64,000 nucleotides of DNA from NCBI GenBank assembly GCA_905479195.1, contig CAJQLO010000002.1:152001-216000 (forward strand). The letters are read 5' to 3'. The translations under genes were made by a program, and so were the position numbers. A model generated the notes under the pieces. The model was given only the letters and a program-made list of their open reading frames with translations, did not search any database and was not told the DNA's origin. Of the stretch, positions 19,468-28,107 are shown one piece after another (position 1 is the first letter of the stretch; each line of letters opens with the position of its first letter). The stretch comes from an uncultured Gammaproteobacteria bacterium. GTDB taxonomy: Bacteria > Pseudomonadota > Gammaproteobacteria > GCA-002705445 > GCA-002716945.

Positions 19468-19959
19468 TTATAACTCACTTGTTTTTTTGCCACGTTTTGC
19501 TGCTACATATGCAGGATAAAACATAGACTCTAAACCCTTAACCGTTGCTTTTACAACATTAATAGGGTTAGTTGAACCAATACTTTTTGCTAAAACATTA
19601 TGGATACCAGTAGCTTCAAATACAGCTCTCATGGCTCCGCCTGCAATTACTCCAGTACCTTCTCCGGCTGGTTTCATGAAAATTTTAGCCGCACCATGCG
19701 AATGTGTGACTTCATGATGCAAAGTTCCATTTTTAAGAGCAACACTGACCATACTATTTTTAGCTTTATCCATTGCCTTTTGTATAGCCATTGGCACTTC
19801 TTTTGCCTTTCCATAACCATAACCAATTCTACCATTACCGTCTCCGACAACTGTTAATGCAGTAAAACTAAATTGTCTACCACCTTTAACAACTTTAGCT
19901 GTACGATTTACGGCAACTAATTTTTCTATATAATCTGATTTTTTATCATCGTATGCCAT
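19468..19959 (-). CDS. rpsE: 30S ribosomal protein S5
   Basis: Decoding-fidelity protein at the mRNA entry channel. The double-stranded-RNA-binding-like domain has [20 protein letters not shown] and [18 protein letters not shown]. The C-terminal domain has [20 protein letters not shown] and [11 protein letters not shown]. At 163 residues it is near E. coli (167). Its ATG shares one base with the rplR stop. Confidence 0.97.
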   Translation of the reverse strand: MAYDDKKSDYIEKLVAVNRTAKVVKGGRQFSFTALTVVGDGNGRIGYGYGKAKEVPMAIQKAMDKAKNSMVSVALKNGTLHHEVTHSHGAAKIFMKPAGEGTGVIAGGAMRAVFEATGIHNVLAKSIGSTNPINVVKATVKGLESMFYPAYVAAKRGKKTSEL

Positions 19960-20324
19960 TATATCTTCACTCCATTTTCACGCATAGAATCAGCTAAAGC
20001 TTTAATTTTTCCATGATATCTATAGCCTGATCTATCAAATGCTATTTTTCCAATTTTCTCTTTTTTAATATAATCTGCCATCAGTTTACCAATCATTTTT
20101 GAAGACTCAATATTATTAGATTTAATTTTCCCTTTAAGATCTTTTTGATTTGTAGATATAGTAGTAAGCACTTTACTTCCATTAGAAGTTAGAAGTTGCA
20201 CATATATGTGTTTAACTGATCTATACACGCTCAGCCTATATTCACTAGATACACTAATCCTAGCTCTTGACTTACGAGCACGTCTTAATCGCGAATCTCT
20301 GCTATTCTTATTTACACGGATCAT
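19959..20324 (-). CDS. rplR: 50S ribosomal protein L18
   Basis: 5S rRNA-binding protein of the central protuberance. [20 protein letters not shown], then [18 protein letters not shown] and a C-terminal [20 protein letters not shown] are typical. At 121 residues it is close to E. coli (117). Its start overlaps the rplF stop by 4 nt. Confidence 0.96.
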   Translation of the reverse strand: MIRVNKNSRDSRLRRARKSRARISVSSEYRLSVYRSVKHIYVQLLTSNGSKVLTTISTNQKDLKGKIKSNNIESSKMIGKLMADYIKKEKIGKIAFDRSGYRYHGKIKALADSMRENGVKI

Positions 20325-20848
20325 TTTTTCTTAGCCTCTTTTTTAATAACTTCTTCATCTTCATATCTAATACCTTTCCCTTTATAAGGTTCAGGAGGTC
20401 TATATGCTCTTATTTCTGCAGCAGCTTGGCCAACCTTTTGTTTATCAACACCGGTAATCACTATCTCTGTTTGAGTAGGTGTTTCAATTTTCAAACCTTC
20501 TGGTACTGGATAAACAACGGGGTGAGAAAAACCTACGGTTAACTCTAAATTTTTTAAATCAGCTTTTGCTCTATAACCAACCCCAATCATTTTTAATTTC
20601 TTAACCCAGTTACTGGTAACACCATGAACCATATTAGCAAGCAAAGCTCTTGTAGTTCCAGACAATGGTATACAATCTGCGTCTTCAGTTTTAACTTGAG
20701 CAAAACCATCTTTTACATCCACAGTAATATTAGAATGTTTCTCAAAAGAGAGTTTTCCCATTGGCCCCTCAATATTAATTAAATTCTCATTAATCATAAA
20801 TTTAATACTTTCAGGTATTTGAATTGGCTTACTTGCTATTTTAGACAT
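20321..20848 (-). CDS. rplF: 50S ribosomal protein L6
   Basis: Binds helix 97 of 23S rRNA near the factor-binding site. MSKIASKPIQIPESIKFMI starts the first of two similar domains. The conserved C-terminal block PEPYKGKGIRYEDEEVIKKE is intact, preceded by VDKQKVGQAAAEIRAYRPPE. The product is 175 residues against 177 in E. coli. Confidence 0.97.
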   Translation of the reverse strand: MSKIASKPIQIPESIKFMINENLINIEGPMGKLSFEKHSNITVDVKDGFAQVKTEDADCIPLSGTTRALLANMVHGVTSNWVKKLKMIGVGYRAKADLKNLELTVGFSHPVVYPVPEGLKIETPTQTEIVITGVDKQKVGQAAAEIRAYRPPEPYKGKGIRYEDEEVIKKEAKKK

Positions 20849-20857
20849 TTTTTATAC

Positions 20858-21250
20858 TTATGAGACAATGCAAATTATCTCACCTCCATAATTCTTTTCA
20901 CGGGCTTCTTTGTCGGTCATCACTCCATGTGATGTTGAGACAATACATATCCCTAGCCCATTTCTTACATTTGGTACTTGTTTTGCAGCCTTAAAAATAC
21001 GAAGACTAGGCTTGCTAATTCTTTCAATATTTTCTATAACCGGTTTGCCTTCATAATATTTCAATAATACCGTTAACTCTTTTTTAAGATCACCAGATAC
21101 CTCTGTGGAATCAATATAACCCTCGCTCTCAAGAACCTTGCAAATAGATAATTTCATTTTTGAAAAAGGCATAGTTACAGCTTCTTTTTCTGCGCTCTGC
21201 CCATTTCTTATTCTCGTTAGCAAATCTGCTATTGTATCGCTCATGCTCAT
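20858..21250 (-). CDS. rpsH: 30S ribosomal protein S8
   Basis: Primary 16S binder of the central domain, and in E. coli the translational repressor of the spc operon. [20 protein letters not shown] is the canonical N-terminus, giving exactly the 130 residues of E. coli S8 from ATG 21250; an ATG 12 bases upstream would add MVKI. The C-terminal block [20 protein letters not shown] is typical. Confidence 0.96.
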   Translation of the reverse strand: MSMSDTIADLLTRIRNGQSAEKEAVTMPFSKMKLSICKVLESEGYIDSTEVSGDLKKELTVLLKYYEGKPVIENIERISKPSLRIFKAAKQVPNVRNGLGICIVSTSHGVMTDKEAREKNYGGEIICIVS

Positions 21251-21255
21251 AATTT

Positions 21256-21561
21256 TTACCAACTCGCCTTAGTTAAACCAGGTATATCGCCCCTCATTGC
21301 AGCTTTTCTTAGCTTAGATCTTCCTAATCCAAATTTTCTATAAACTCCCCTTGGTCTTCCAGTCAAAGAACATCTGTTTCTTTGTCTAATAGCTGCTGAG
21401 TTAATAGGCAATTTTTGTAGTTTTTTTCTAAGCAACAATAACTCTTCCATCTCTAGGTCAGGATTTTTTAACTGTTCCTTAAGAGCATCTCTTTTAGTTG
21501 CATACTTTAATACGCATGTTGCGCGTTTTTTTTCTCTTTGAATTATTGAAAGTTTAGCCAT
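21256..21561 (-). CDS. rpsN: 30S ribosomal protein S14 (zinc-independent type)
   Basis: Head protein of the 30S subunit. At 101 residues and without CxxC motifs it is the long zinc-free type, as in E. coli. [20 protein letters not shown] and the C-terminus [10 protein letters not shown] identify it. It lies between rplE and rpsH. Confidence 0.97.
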   Translation of the reverse strand: MAKLSIIQREKKRATCVLKYATKRDALKEQLKNPDLEMEELLLLRKKLQKLPINSAAIRQRNRCSLTGRPRGVYRKFGLGRSKLRKAAMRGDIPGLTKASW

Positions 21562-21563
21562 GA

Positions 21564-22100
21564 TTATTTAAATGGAAAATTAAATTGCTTAAAAAGCTCC
21601 ATTGCCTCCTGATTATTTTTAGCGCTAGTAGTGATTGTAATATCTAACCCTTTAATTCTATCTATCCTATCGAAATCTATTTCTGGAAAAATAATATGCT
21701 CCTTTACCCCTAATGTATAGTTACCTCTACCATCAAATGAATTAGGGTTTAAACCTCTAAAATCACGTGTTCTCGGTAGTGAAATTTTAATAAGTTTTTC
21801 AAAAAAATCATACATTTTTTCATTTCTAAGAGTGACTTTGCATCCAATCGGCATACCTTCTCTTAATTTAAAGTTAGCAATTGATTTTTTTGCATATGTT
21901 AAAACTGCTTTTTGTCCGCTTATCTGAGTTAATTCAGCTTGAGCTGACTCTAGTACTTTTTTATCACTCACTGCAGAACCTAATCCCATATTCAAGGTAA
22001 TTTTGGTTAATTTAGGAACATTCATTGGCGACTTAACCTTTAATACTTCCATTAAGGCTGGCACAATGTTGTCTCTATAAAATTCATTATATGTGTTCAT
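21564..22100 (-). CDS. rplE: 50S ribosomal protein L5
   Basis: 5S rRNA-binding protein that contacts P-site tRNA and S13. [19 protein letters not shown], then [20 protein letters not shown] and [20 protein letters not shown] are family blocks. At 178 residues it matches E. coli (179). One base separates it from rplX upstream. Confidence 0.97.
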   Translation of the reverse strand: MNTYNEFYRDNIVPALMEVLKVKSPMNVPKLTKITLNMGLGSAVSDKKVLESAQAELTQISGQKAVLTYAKKSIANFKLREGMPIGCKVTLRNEKMYDFFEKLIKISLPRTRDFRGLNPNSFDGRGNYTLGVKEHIIFPEIDFDRIDRIKGLDITITTSAKNNQEAMELFKQFNFPFK

Positions 22101-22101
22101 A

Positions 22102-22419
22102 CTAAATATCTATAACCTCTTTACTTGACTTATATACCCTTACTTTTTTACCATTTTCTAATGTTTTCATTCCAACACGATCACCTTTTTTAGAAATTGG
22201 ATTTAAAATCATTACATTTGAGATTTGAATCGGCATTTCTTTTTCAATAATTCCACCACTCTCTTGCTTGTTAGGATTTGGCTTCACATGTTTCTTTGCT
22301 AAATTAATATTGGCAATTAATAGTTTATTAGGCTCAATAACTTTAAGAATTTCACCTTTTTTACCTTTATCTTTTCCTGCAATTACGATTACTGAATCGC
22401 CTTTCTTTAACTTATTCAT
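22102..22419 (-). CDS. rplX: 50S ribosomal protein L24
   Basis: Early 50S assembly initiator. A KOW motif is seen at the N-terminus ([20 protein letters not shown]), followed by [20 protein letters not shown]. The length of 105 matches E. coli (104). Its ATG overlaps the rplN stop by 4 nt. Confidence 0.96.
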   Translation of the reverse strand: MNKLKKGDSVIVIAGKDKGKKGEILKVIEPNKLLIANINLAKKHVKPNPNKQESGGIIEKEMPIQISNVMILNPISKKGDRVGMKTLENGKKVRVYKSSKEVIDI

Positions 22420-22784
22420 AATACCTCTGGAGCTAACGATACAATTTTCATGAATGTTAACGCTCTTAATTCTCTTGTAACAGGTCCAAATATACGTGTT
22501 CCAAGTGGCTCTAGTTTAGCACTTAACAATACGCATGCATTGCTATCAAATCTTATGGCTGACCCATCAGGCCTTTTAATCGCTTTTTTAGTTCTCACTA
22601 CTACCGCATTGTATACCTCGCCTTTCTTGACCTTACCCTTAGGGATCGCATCTTTTATCGAGACCTTTATAACGTCACCAATAGATGCATATCTTCTATG
22701 CGAGCCACCTAATACTTTTATACACATTAATTTCTTTGCGCCGCTATTGTCTGCCGAGACTAATGTAGTTTGCATTTGTATCAT
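22416..22784 (-). CDS. rplN: 50S ribosomal protein L14
   Basis: Interface protein that forms bridge B8 with 16S r[43 protein letters not shown] and [17 protein letters not shown] are diagnostic. At 122 residues it matches E. coli (123). It is the first gene of the spc segment and starts only 9 bp after rpsQ, so no separate promoter region is visible. Confidence 0.97.
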   Translation of the reverse strand: MIQMQTTLVSADNSGAKKLMCIKVLGGSHRRYASIGDVIKVSIKDAIPKGKVKKGEVYNAVVVRTKKAIKRPDGSAIRFDSNACVLLSAKLEPLGTRIFGPVTRELRALTFMKIVSLAPEVL

Positions 22785-22793
22785 TTTATTTCT

Positions 22794-23036
22794 CTAATCT
22801 TCCTTAACCAAAGTCCAAAATTTTGTTTTTGAAATTGGTCTTGTTTGTTGTATGCGAACTTGTTGCCCAATTACACATTCATTATTTTCATCATGAATAT
22901 GAAACTTACTTGTCCTCTTGATAAATTTTCCGTTCACCGGATGCTTTATTTGCCTCTCAACTATTACAGTTGCAGACTTATCCATCTTATTACTAAATAC
23001 TTTAGCTAATATAATTTTTGCTTTTTTATTTTCCAT
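22794..23036 (-). CDS. rpsQ: 30S ribosomal protein S17
   Basis: Primary 16S-binding OB-fold protein. The core is [20 protein letters not shown] with [20 protein letters not shown] place the start at MENKKAKI (80 residues, E. coli 84), where the ATG overlaps the rpmC end by 11 nt. An upstream in-frame ATG would add MRKKQ and enlarge the overlap. Confidence 0.95.
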   Translation of the reverse strand: MENKKAKIILAKVFSNKMDKSATVIVERQIKHPVNGKFIKRTSKFHIHDENNECVIGQQVRIQQTRPISKTKFWTLVKED

Positions 23037-23223
23037 CTGCTTTTTTCTCATTTAATATAGTTTTAATTCTAGCTATGCTTTTTTTATTTATAGAAAATAA
23101 GTGAGGTTTAGGGTTTAATCCTGTTCCCCTCTGTATACGCAATGTGAATCTTTCCTTAACCAGACCATCTAGCTCTTTCAGAAGTTCATCATTAGTTTTA
23201 TTTCTATATTCTTCAGTTTTCAT
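23026..23223 (-). CDS. rpmC: 50S ribosomal protein L29
   Basis: Small helical hairpin protein near the tunnel exit and a docking point for trigger factor and [23 protein letters not shown] is the first helix and [13 protein letters not shown] the second. The product is 65 residues (E. coli 63). Its start shares one base with the rplP stop. Confidence 0.94.
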   Translation of the reverse strand: MKTEEYRNKTNDELLKELDGLVKERFTLRIQRGTGLNPKPHLFSINKKSIARIKTILNEKKADGK

Positions 23224-23636
23224 TACATTATCGCCCTAGTTATGAAAGTAGTTATAACTGGTAATTTTGCCGAAGCCAATCTAAATGCTTCTCTTGCTAC
23301 TTCTTCAGTTACCCCTTCCATCTCATACAATACTTTACCAGGCTGTACTTTAGCTGCCCAATACTCTACATTACCTTTACCTTTACCCATTCTCACTTCA
23401 ACTGGTTTTTTAGTTATAGGGACATCTGGAAATATACGTATCCAAATTTTTCCACCACGTTTTATATATCTTGTCATTGCTCTTCTAGCAGCTTCTATCT
23501 GCCTAGCTGTTACTCGTCCACGCGTAATGGCCTTAAGACCAAATTCTCCAAAACTTACTTTAGCTCCAGATGTCGCAAACCCTCTGAGCTTACCTTTTTG
23601 CTGCTTTCTATACTTAGTTTTTTTTGGTTGTAACAT
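23223..23636 (-). CDS. rplP: 50S ribosomal protein L16
   Basis: Binds near the A site and central protuberance. It begins [40 protein letters not shown] and the conserved [17 protein letters not shown] block follow, then [20 protein letters not shown]. At 137 residues it matches E. coli (136). Confidence 0.97.
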   Translation of the reverse strand: MLQPKKTKYRKQQKGKLRGFATSGAKVSFGEFGLKAITRGRVTARQIEAARRAMTRYIKRGGKIWIRIFPDVPITKKPVEVRMGKGKGNVEYWAAKVQPGKVLYEMEGVTEEVAREAFRLASAKLPVITTFITRAIM

Positions 23637-23638
23637 AT

Positions 23639-24328
23639 CTATTTGCCACCAATGGTATTCTTATTCATTTTCTTTTGAGATTCTTTAGTATTATCTGAGT
23701 CATCTGCATGATGGATCCATACTTTAATGCCAATAATTCCATATGTTGTCATTGCTTCTGCAACCCCATAATCAATATTTGCCTTAAGTGTATGCAAAGG
23801 CACTCGACCTTCCCTATACCACTCACTTCTTGCAATCTCTGCACCATTTAATCTTCCACCAACATTAACTTTAATTCCTAATGCTCCAAGCCTCATGGTA
23901 TTTGTTACCGCTCTTTTCATCGCCCTTCTATACATTATTCTTCTTTCTAATTGCTGAGCAATTCCTTCTGCAACTAAGTGAGCATCTAATTCTGGTTTTC
24001 TAATCTCTTTAACATTCAATTTAATTTTATTTTTTGGTAACCCCATGATTATAGAAATCTTGTTTCTATATTTATCTATATCTTCACCTTTTTTCCCAAT
24101 AACTATTCCAGGTCTAGATGAGTATACAGTTACAACTGCTTCTTTAGTTGGTCTTTCAATTAAGATTCTACTAATAGATGCATGCTTTAATGTAGCTCTC
24201 AAATAATCTCTAACCTTAATATCTTCTAATAAGAATTTTGGGAACTCCTTAGCATTAGCATACCATTTGGAATTCCAATCAGTTGAAATTCCTAACCTAT
24301 ATCCATGTGGATGTACTTTCTGTCCCAT
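23639..24328 (-). CDS. rpsC: 30S ribosomal protein S3
   Basis: Forms the mRNA entry pore and contributes helicase activity with S4 and S5. The N-terminus is [23 protein letters not shown] domain with [18 protein letters not shown] lies near residues 68-86, and the C-terminal domain has [20 protein letters not shown]. At 229 residues it is close to E. coli (233). Confidence 0.98.
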   Translation of the reverse strand: MGQKVHPHGYRLGISTDWNSKWYANAKEFPKFLLEDIKVRDYLRATLKHASISRILIERPTKEAVVTVYSSRPGIVIGKKGEDIDKYRNKISIIMGLPKNKIKLNVKEIRKPELDAHLVAEGIAQQLERRIMYRRAMKRAVTNTMRLGALGIKVNVGGRLNGAEIARSEWYREGRVPLHTLKANIDYGVAEAMTTYGIIGIKVWIHHADDSDNTKESQKKMNKNTIGGK

Positions 24329-24330
24329 AA

Positions 24331-24672
24331 TTAAACCTCTTTACCGTCTGAAACAATTACCGTTATGTGGCTGCTTCTTTTTAAAATTTCGTTTACTCTT
24401 CCTCGAGCTCTTGGCATATGTCTTTTCTGTGTAGGACCTTCGTCTACTAAAATATTCTTAACCATCAAATCATCAATATCATGAGAATTATTATTCTCCG
24501 CATTGGCTACAGCTGATTCCAACACTTTTAAGATCATTCTAGATGCTTTCTTATTATTAAAAGTTAGGAATTCAATTGCTTTGTCTACTTTTAAACCTCT
24601 AACAACATTAGCTACAAGTCTAGCTTTCTGAGCAGAAATTCTTTGGTATTTTAATATTGCACGTGTATTCAT
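24331..24672 (-). CDS. rplV: 50S ribosomal protein L22
   Basis: Lines the peptide exit tunnel with its beta-hairpin and contacts all 23S domains. [20 protein letters not shown] sets the start at 24672, giving 113 residues (E. coli 110). A longer frame extends into rpsS but has no homology. The hairpin region is [20 protein letters not shown]. Four bases separate it from rpsS. Confidence 0.96.
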   Translation of the reverse strand: MNTRAILKYQRISAQKARLVANVVRGLKVDKAIEFLTFNNKKASRMILKVLESAVANAENNNSHDIDDLMVKNILVDEGPTQKRHMPRARGRVNEILKRSSHITVIVSDGKEV

Positions 24673-24676
24673 AATC

Positions 24677-24955
24677 TTACGTAGCCTTAGCTTTTCTGTC
24701 TCCCGAATGTCCTTTAAATAATCTTGTTGGCGAAAATTCACCTAGTTTATGGCCAACCATATTTTCCGTAACATATACGGGCACATGTTGTTTACCATTA
24801 TGAACTCCGATTGTTAGACCAACCATATCTGGTGATATAACAGATCTCCTTGACCATGTCTTAATTGGTTTTTTATCATTATTCTCCACAGCTTTATCAA
24901 CTTTAGCTTGTAAATGATAATCAATAAAAGGCCCTTTTTTAAGTGATCTTGCCAT
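24677..24955 (-). CDS. rpsS: 30S ribosomal protein S19
   Basis: Head protein partnering S13. [40 protein letters not shown] and the C-terminus [19 protein letters not shown] are diagnostic. The length of 92 equals E. coli. It lies between rplB and rplV in the S10 operon order. Confidence 0.97.
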   Translation of the reverse strand: MARSLKKGPFIDYHLQAKVDKAVENNDKKPIKTWSRRSVISPDMVGLTIGVHNGKQHVPVYVTENMVGHKLGEFSPTRLFKGHSGDRKAKAT

Positions 24956-24957
24956 AA

Positions 24958-25794
24958 TTATTTCCTTTTCTTGTTAGATCTACGTCTAACTATCATGTTA
25001 TCTGTTCTTTTATTAGATCTTGTTTTATAACCCTTAGTAGGTGTTCCCCATGGAGAAACAGGATGTCTACCACCGGATGTTTTTCCTTCACCACCACCAT
25101 GTGGATGATCAATAGGATTCATTGCTACTCCTCTAACAGTAGGTCTAACACCAAGCCATCTTTTAGCACCGGCTTTACCGAGTGATTGTAAATTAAATTC
25201 ACTATTACCAACTTCACCAATAGTAGCTTTACACTTAGAGAATATTTTTCTCATTTCACCAGACCTTAGCTTGATAGTGACGTATTCTCCCTCTATAGCT
25301 GCTATCTGAGCAGAAGTACCAGCACTTCTTGCAATTTGGGCACCTTTTTCAGGTTTCATTTCAATACAATGAACCTGTGTACCAACTGGTATATTTTTCA
25401 TTGGTAACGAATTTCCAATTGCTATTGGTGATGCTTCACCAGATATTATCGGATCTCCAGGTTTAATATTCTTAGGAGCGATAATATATCTACGCTCTCC
25501 ATCTATGTATAACAGTAATGCTATATGAGCGTTTCTATTTGGATCATACTCAAGTCTTTCAACTTTTGCTGCAATATTATCTTTATCGCGTTTAAAATCA
25601 ATTATGCGGTAACTTCTTTTATGCCCGCCACCGATGTGCCTAGTAGTTATTCTACCTTTATTATTTCTACCACCAGTCTTACTAAGTTTAGCTATTAATG
25701 CTTCGCACGGCTTACCTTTATGAAGCTCAGGGCTGCTAATTTTAACTTTATGTCTTACTCCCGGAGAAGTTGGTTTTGATCTTATTAATGCCAT
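24958..25794 (-). CDS. rplB: 50S ribosomal protein L2
   Basis: Central 50S protein needed for subunit association and peptidyl-transferase assembly. [17 protein letters not shown] lies near residue 55, and the conserved C-terminal block [20 protein letters not shown] contains the catalytic-site histidine. At 278 residues it is slightly longer than E. coli (273). Its start shares one base with the rplW stop. Confidence 0.98.
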   Translation of the reverse strand: MALIRSKPTSPGVRHKVKISSPELHKGKPCEALIAKLSKTGGRNNKGRITTRHIGGGHKRSYRIIDFKRDKDNIAAKVERLEYDPNRNAHIALLLYIDGERRYIIAPKNIKPGDPIISGEASPIAIGNSLPMKNIPVGTQVHCIEMKPEKGAQIARSAGTSAQIAAIEGEYVTIKLRSGEMRKIFSKCKATIGEVGNSEFNLQSLGKAGAKRWLGVRPTVRGVAMNPIDHPHGGGEGKTSGGRHPVSPWGTPTKGYKTRSNKRTDNMIVRRRSNKKRK

Positions 25795-26096
25795 TACTTA
25801 GCCTCTAATTCTCCGTAGCTTATGTCATAACCTTCTTTGAGTTTAACGTATGCTTTTTTCCAATCTTTAGTTTTACCGAATTTTCTTCCAACTCTTTTAA
25901 GTTTTCCTGGTACATTTAATAAACGTACTTGCTCTACCTTAACTTCAAACATTTTTTCAACAGCTTTTTTTACTTCTAATTTATTAGCATCTTTTAGTAC
26001 TGAAAATACATGCTGTTTTTCTAAGTCAGCTTTTGCTGTCGCTTTTTCAGAAATGCGCGGCGAAACAATTATATTCATTAATCTTTCATTATTCAT
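25794..26096 (-). CDS. rplW: 50S ribosomal protein L23
   Basis: Tunnel-exit protein that docks trigger factor and [23 protein letters not shown] opens the fold, and [20 protein letters not shown] with [18 protein letters not shown] continues it. The length of 100 equals E. coli. Its ATG overlaps the rplD stop by 4 nt. Confidence 0.96.
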   Translation of the reverse strand: MNNERLMNIIVSPRISEKATAKADLEKQHVFSVLKDANKLEVKKAVEKMFEVKVEQVRLLNVPGKLKRVGRKFGKTKDWKKAYVKLKEGYDISYGELEAK

Positions 26097-26671
26097 GATG
26101 TCATACCTTGCACTTTATCAAGTATCGCCGAATCGATAATCACATTATCATATCTCATTAAATTATAAGGGTTCATTCCGAGTGGGCTCACTATCTCTAC
26201 ATTTTTAAGATTTCTTCCAGCCAAGAAAACATTTATTTTTCCTTCGTGAACTATAAGTAACGTATTTGTTATTTTTAGTTTTGTTAACTCTGCTACAAAT
26301 GCTTTTGTTTTTGGCTCTGTAACATTAAAATCTTCTACACAAAATAAACGTTCTTTTCTATTTAACTCAGAAAAAATACAATTCATTGCATTTTTATACA
26401 TTTTTTTATTAATCTTTTTATTATAATCTTTTGGTGATGCAGCGAATGTTACTCCACCTTTTCTCCAGATTGGACCTCTTGTTGTTCCAGCTCTTGCTCT
26501 ACCAGAACCTTTTTGGGGTCTAGGTTTTGCGCCACCACCACTTACTGCTGATCTATTTTTCTGTGCTTTTGTGCCAGAACGTTGATTTGACATATAGTCA
26601 GTCGCAACCTGATGAACAAGTGACTCATTAAACTCTTTACTAAATATCTTATTTAAATCTATTGCAGCCAT
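26093..26671 (-). CDS. rplD: 50S ribosomal protein L4
   Basis: Tunnel-constriction protein; in E. coli it also represses the S10 operon. The extended loop SGGGAKPRPQKGSGRARAGT followed by RGPIWRKGGVTFA is intact. At 192 residues it is slightly shorter than E. coli (201). If L4 autoregulation persists here, it would have to act without the long rpsJ leader, because rpsJ is fused directly to fusA. Confidence 0.96.
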   Translation of the reverse strand: MAAIDLNKIFSKEFNESLVHQVATDYMSNQRSGTKAQKNRSAVSGGGAKPRPQKGSGRARAGTTRGPIWRKGGVTFAASPKDYNKKINKKMYKNAMNCIFSELNRKERLFCVEDFNVTEPKTKAFVAELTKLKITNTLLIVHEGKINVFLAGRNLKNVEIVSPLGMNPYNLMRYDNVIIDSAILDKVQGMTS

Positions 26672-26675
26672 TTTA

Positions 26676-27434
26676 TTATTCTTTAGTTCCTTCTTCTGCT
26701 TTTACATTTTCAGCAGGTTTTGATTCTTTACTTGGAGCTGCTGCTTTAGCTTCTTCTACAACAGTTTCTTCGATTGTTAATATTTCTCTAGGAGTATATT
26801 TTTTTCTAGTTGGTTTGATAATTACGTTTGATCCGTCATGTCCAGGTATTGATCCTTTTACTAATATTGTATTGTCATCTAAAAGAATTTTAACTATTAC
26901 TAAATTTTGAATTGTATTTCTAACATTACCTAGCTGACCAGCCATTTTTTTACCTTTGAATACACGTCCAGGATCTTGACATTGACCTGTAGCACCAAGA
27001 GCACGATGTGATAATGAATTACCATGTGTAGCATCTTGAGTTGCAAAATGATGACGTTTTACTCCACCCTGAAAACCTTTACCAAGTGTAGTTCCTGTAA
27101 TATCAACATGTTCTCCAACTTTAAATAAACTTAAGTCAATTGATTTTCCGATTTCTAAACCTTCCATCTCTTTGTCGTTCAGTCTAAATTCCATTAGTCC
27201 TTTACCAGGAGATACTGCAGCTTTCTTATAATGTCCAAGGACAGCTTTATTTACTTTAGATTCTTTCTTTTGGCCATAAGATACTTGTACAGCTTTATAG
27301 CCATCTTTCTCTAATGTTTTGATTTGTGTGATTTGAGTAGGGGAAACACTAATTGCAGTAACTGGGACAGATATGCCTGTGCTATCAAATATTCTAGTCA
27401 TTCCGGCCTTCTGGCCTATAATACCCATGCCCAT
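26676..27434 (-). CDS. rplC: 50S ribosomal protein L3 with acidic C-terminal tail
   Basis: Early 50S assembly protein whose loop approaches the peptidyl-transferase centre. GQKAGMTRIFDSTGISVPV opens the protein, and the loop HHFATQDATHGNSLSHRALG leads to GQCQDPGRVFKGKKM, which has the Gln methylated in E. coli. At 252 residues it is some 40 longer than E. coli L3 (209). The extra part is a tail rich in Glu, Ala and Lys (VVEEAKAAAPSKESKPAENV) that looks disordered. It lies 109 bp after rpsJ. Confidence 0.95.
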   Translation of the reverse strand: MGMGIIGQKAGMTRIFDSTGISVPVTAISVSPTQITQIKTLEKDGYKAVQVSYGQKKESKVNKAVLGHYKKAAVSPGKGLMEFRLNDKEMEGLEIGKSIDLSLFKVGEHVDITGTTLGKGFQGGVKRHHFATQDATHGNSLSHRALGATGQCQDPGRVFKGKKMAGQLGNVRNTIQNLVIVKILLDDNTILVKGSIPGHDGSNVIIKPTRKKYTPREILTIEETVVEEAKAAAPSKESKPAENVKAEEGTKE

Positions 27435-27491
27435 TTTATTATCCTCAAAATGATAAAGTTAGTTATAATACTGTTTTATACGTAAAATGTG

Positions 27492-27513
27492 CTGAATCTT
27501 AACATATATTCAG
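27492..27513 (-). promoter_or_regulatory. Hairpin in the rpsJ-rplC gap
   Basis: CTGAAT and ATTCAG form a 6-bp stem with a 10-nt loop in the 109-bp gap after rpsJ, without a T tract. It may slow decay between cistrons or be a leader element for rplC. AT-rich sequence after it (TATTATAAC) could hold a weak promoter. Confidence 0.3.
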
Positions 27514-27543
27514 TGTTTTATGTATGATTTTTAACGAAAAATG

Positions 27544-28107
27544 TTAATTTAATTCTATTTTAACATCGACGCCAGCAGCAAGGTCTAATTTCATTAAAGC
27601 ATCTACAGTTTTATCCGTAGGCTCAACGATATCCATCAGTCTTTTGTGTGTTCTAATCTCATATTGATCACGAGCATCTTTGTCTACATGAGGAGATACT
27701 AATATAGTAAATCTCTCTTTTCTGGTAGGTAACGGAATAGGACCTAATACTCGAGCTCCTGTTCTTTTTGCTGTTTCAACAATTTCTTTTGCTGATAAAT
27801 CTATAAGCTTATGGTCAAACGTTTTTAATCTTATTCTAATAGTTTGGGTATTTTTCTTTTTCGCCGCCTTAGTTTCAGTACTTTTTTTTGCAGTTGCTTT
27901 AGTAGCTGTGCTTTTTTTTGCAGTGACTTTAGTTTCAGTACTTTTTTTTGCAGTTGCTTTAGTAGCTGTGCTTTTTTTTGCAGTGACTTTAGTTTCAGTG
28001 CTTTTTTTTGCAGTTACTTTAGTTTCAGTGCTTTTTTTTGCAGTCGCTTTAGTAGCTGTGCTTTTTTTTGCAGTTGCTTTAGTTGGTGTATCTTTTTTTG
28101 TAACCAT
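27544..28107 (-). CDS. rpsJ: 30S ribosomal protein S10 with N-terminal tandem-repeat arm
   Basis: S10 is a 30S head protein and, with NusB, part of transcription antitermination complexes. The normal S10 fold occupies about residues 85-187 ([40 protein letters not shown]; the end is DVKIELN). Before it lies an arm of about 84 residues absent from E. coli S10 (103). The arm is seven exact-length 10-residue repeats of the form [12 protein letters not shown] plus degenerate copies at each end, like the lysine-rich tails of histone H1-like proteins. No Met codon occurs between arm and fold, so a shorter product would need a non-ATG start. The ATG overlaps the fusA stop by one base. Confidence 0.93.
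   Translation of the reverse strand: MVTKKDTPTKATAKKSTATKATAKKSTETKVTAKKSTETKVTAKKSTATKATAKKSTETKVTAKKSTATKATAKKSTETKAAKKKNTQTIRIRLKTFDHKLIDLSAKEIVETAKRTGARVLGPIPLPTRKERFTILVSPHVDKDARDQYEIRTHKRLMDIVEPTDKTVDALMKLDLAAGVDVKIELN
27871..28080 (-). repeat. Seven 30-bp in-frame tandem repeats within rpsJ
   Basis: Seven consecutive 30-bp units encode the S10 arm. Two unit types (ending in STET or STAT; beginning KAT or KVT) partly alternate, which suggests growth by 30- and 60-bp duplications. Each unit holds the same A8 run on the coding strand (GCAAAAAAAAGC, Ala-Lys-Lys-Ser). Degenerate units flank the array on both sides. Confidence 0.95.

Noticed and set aside
27871..28080. Possible CRISPR array
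   Set aside because: Units are contiguous in-frame 30-bp repeats without spacers and encode a protein arm.
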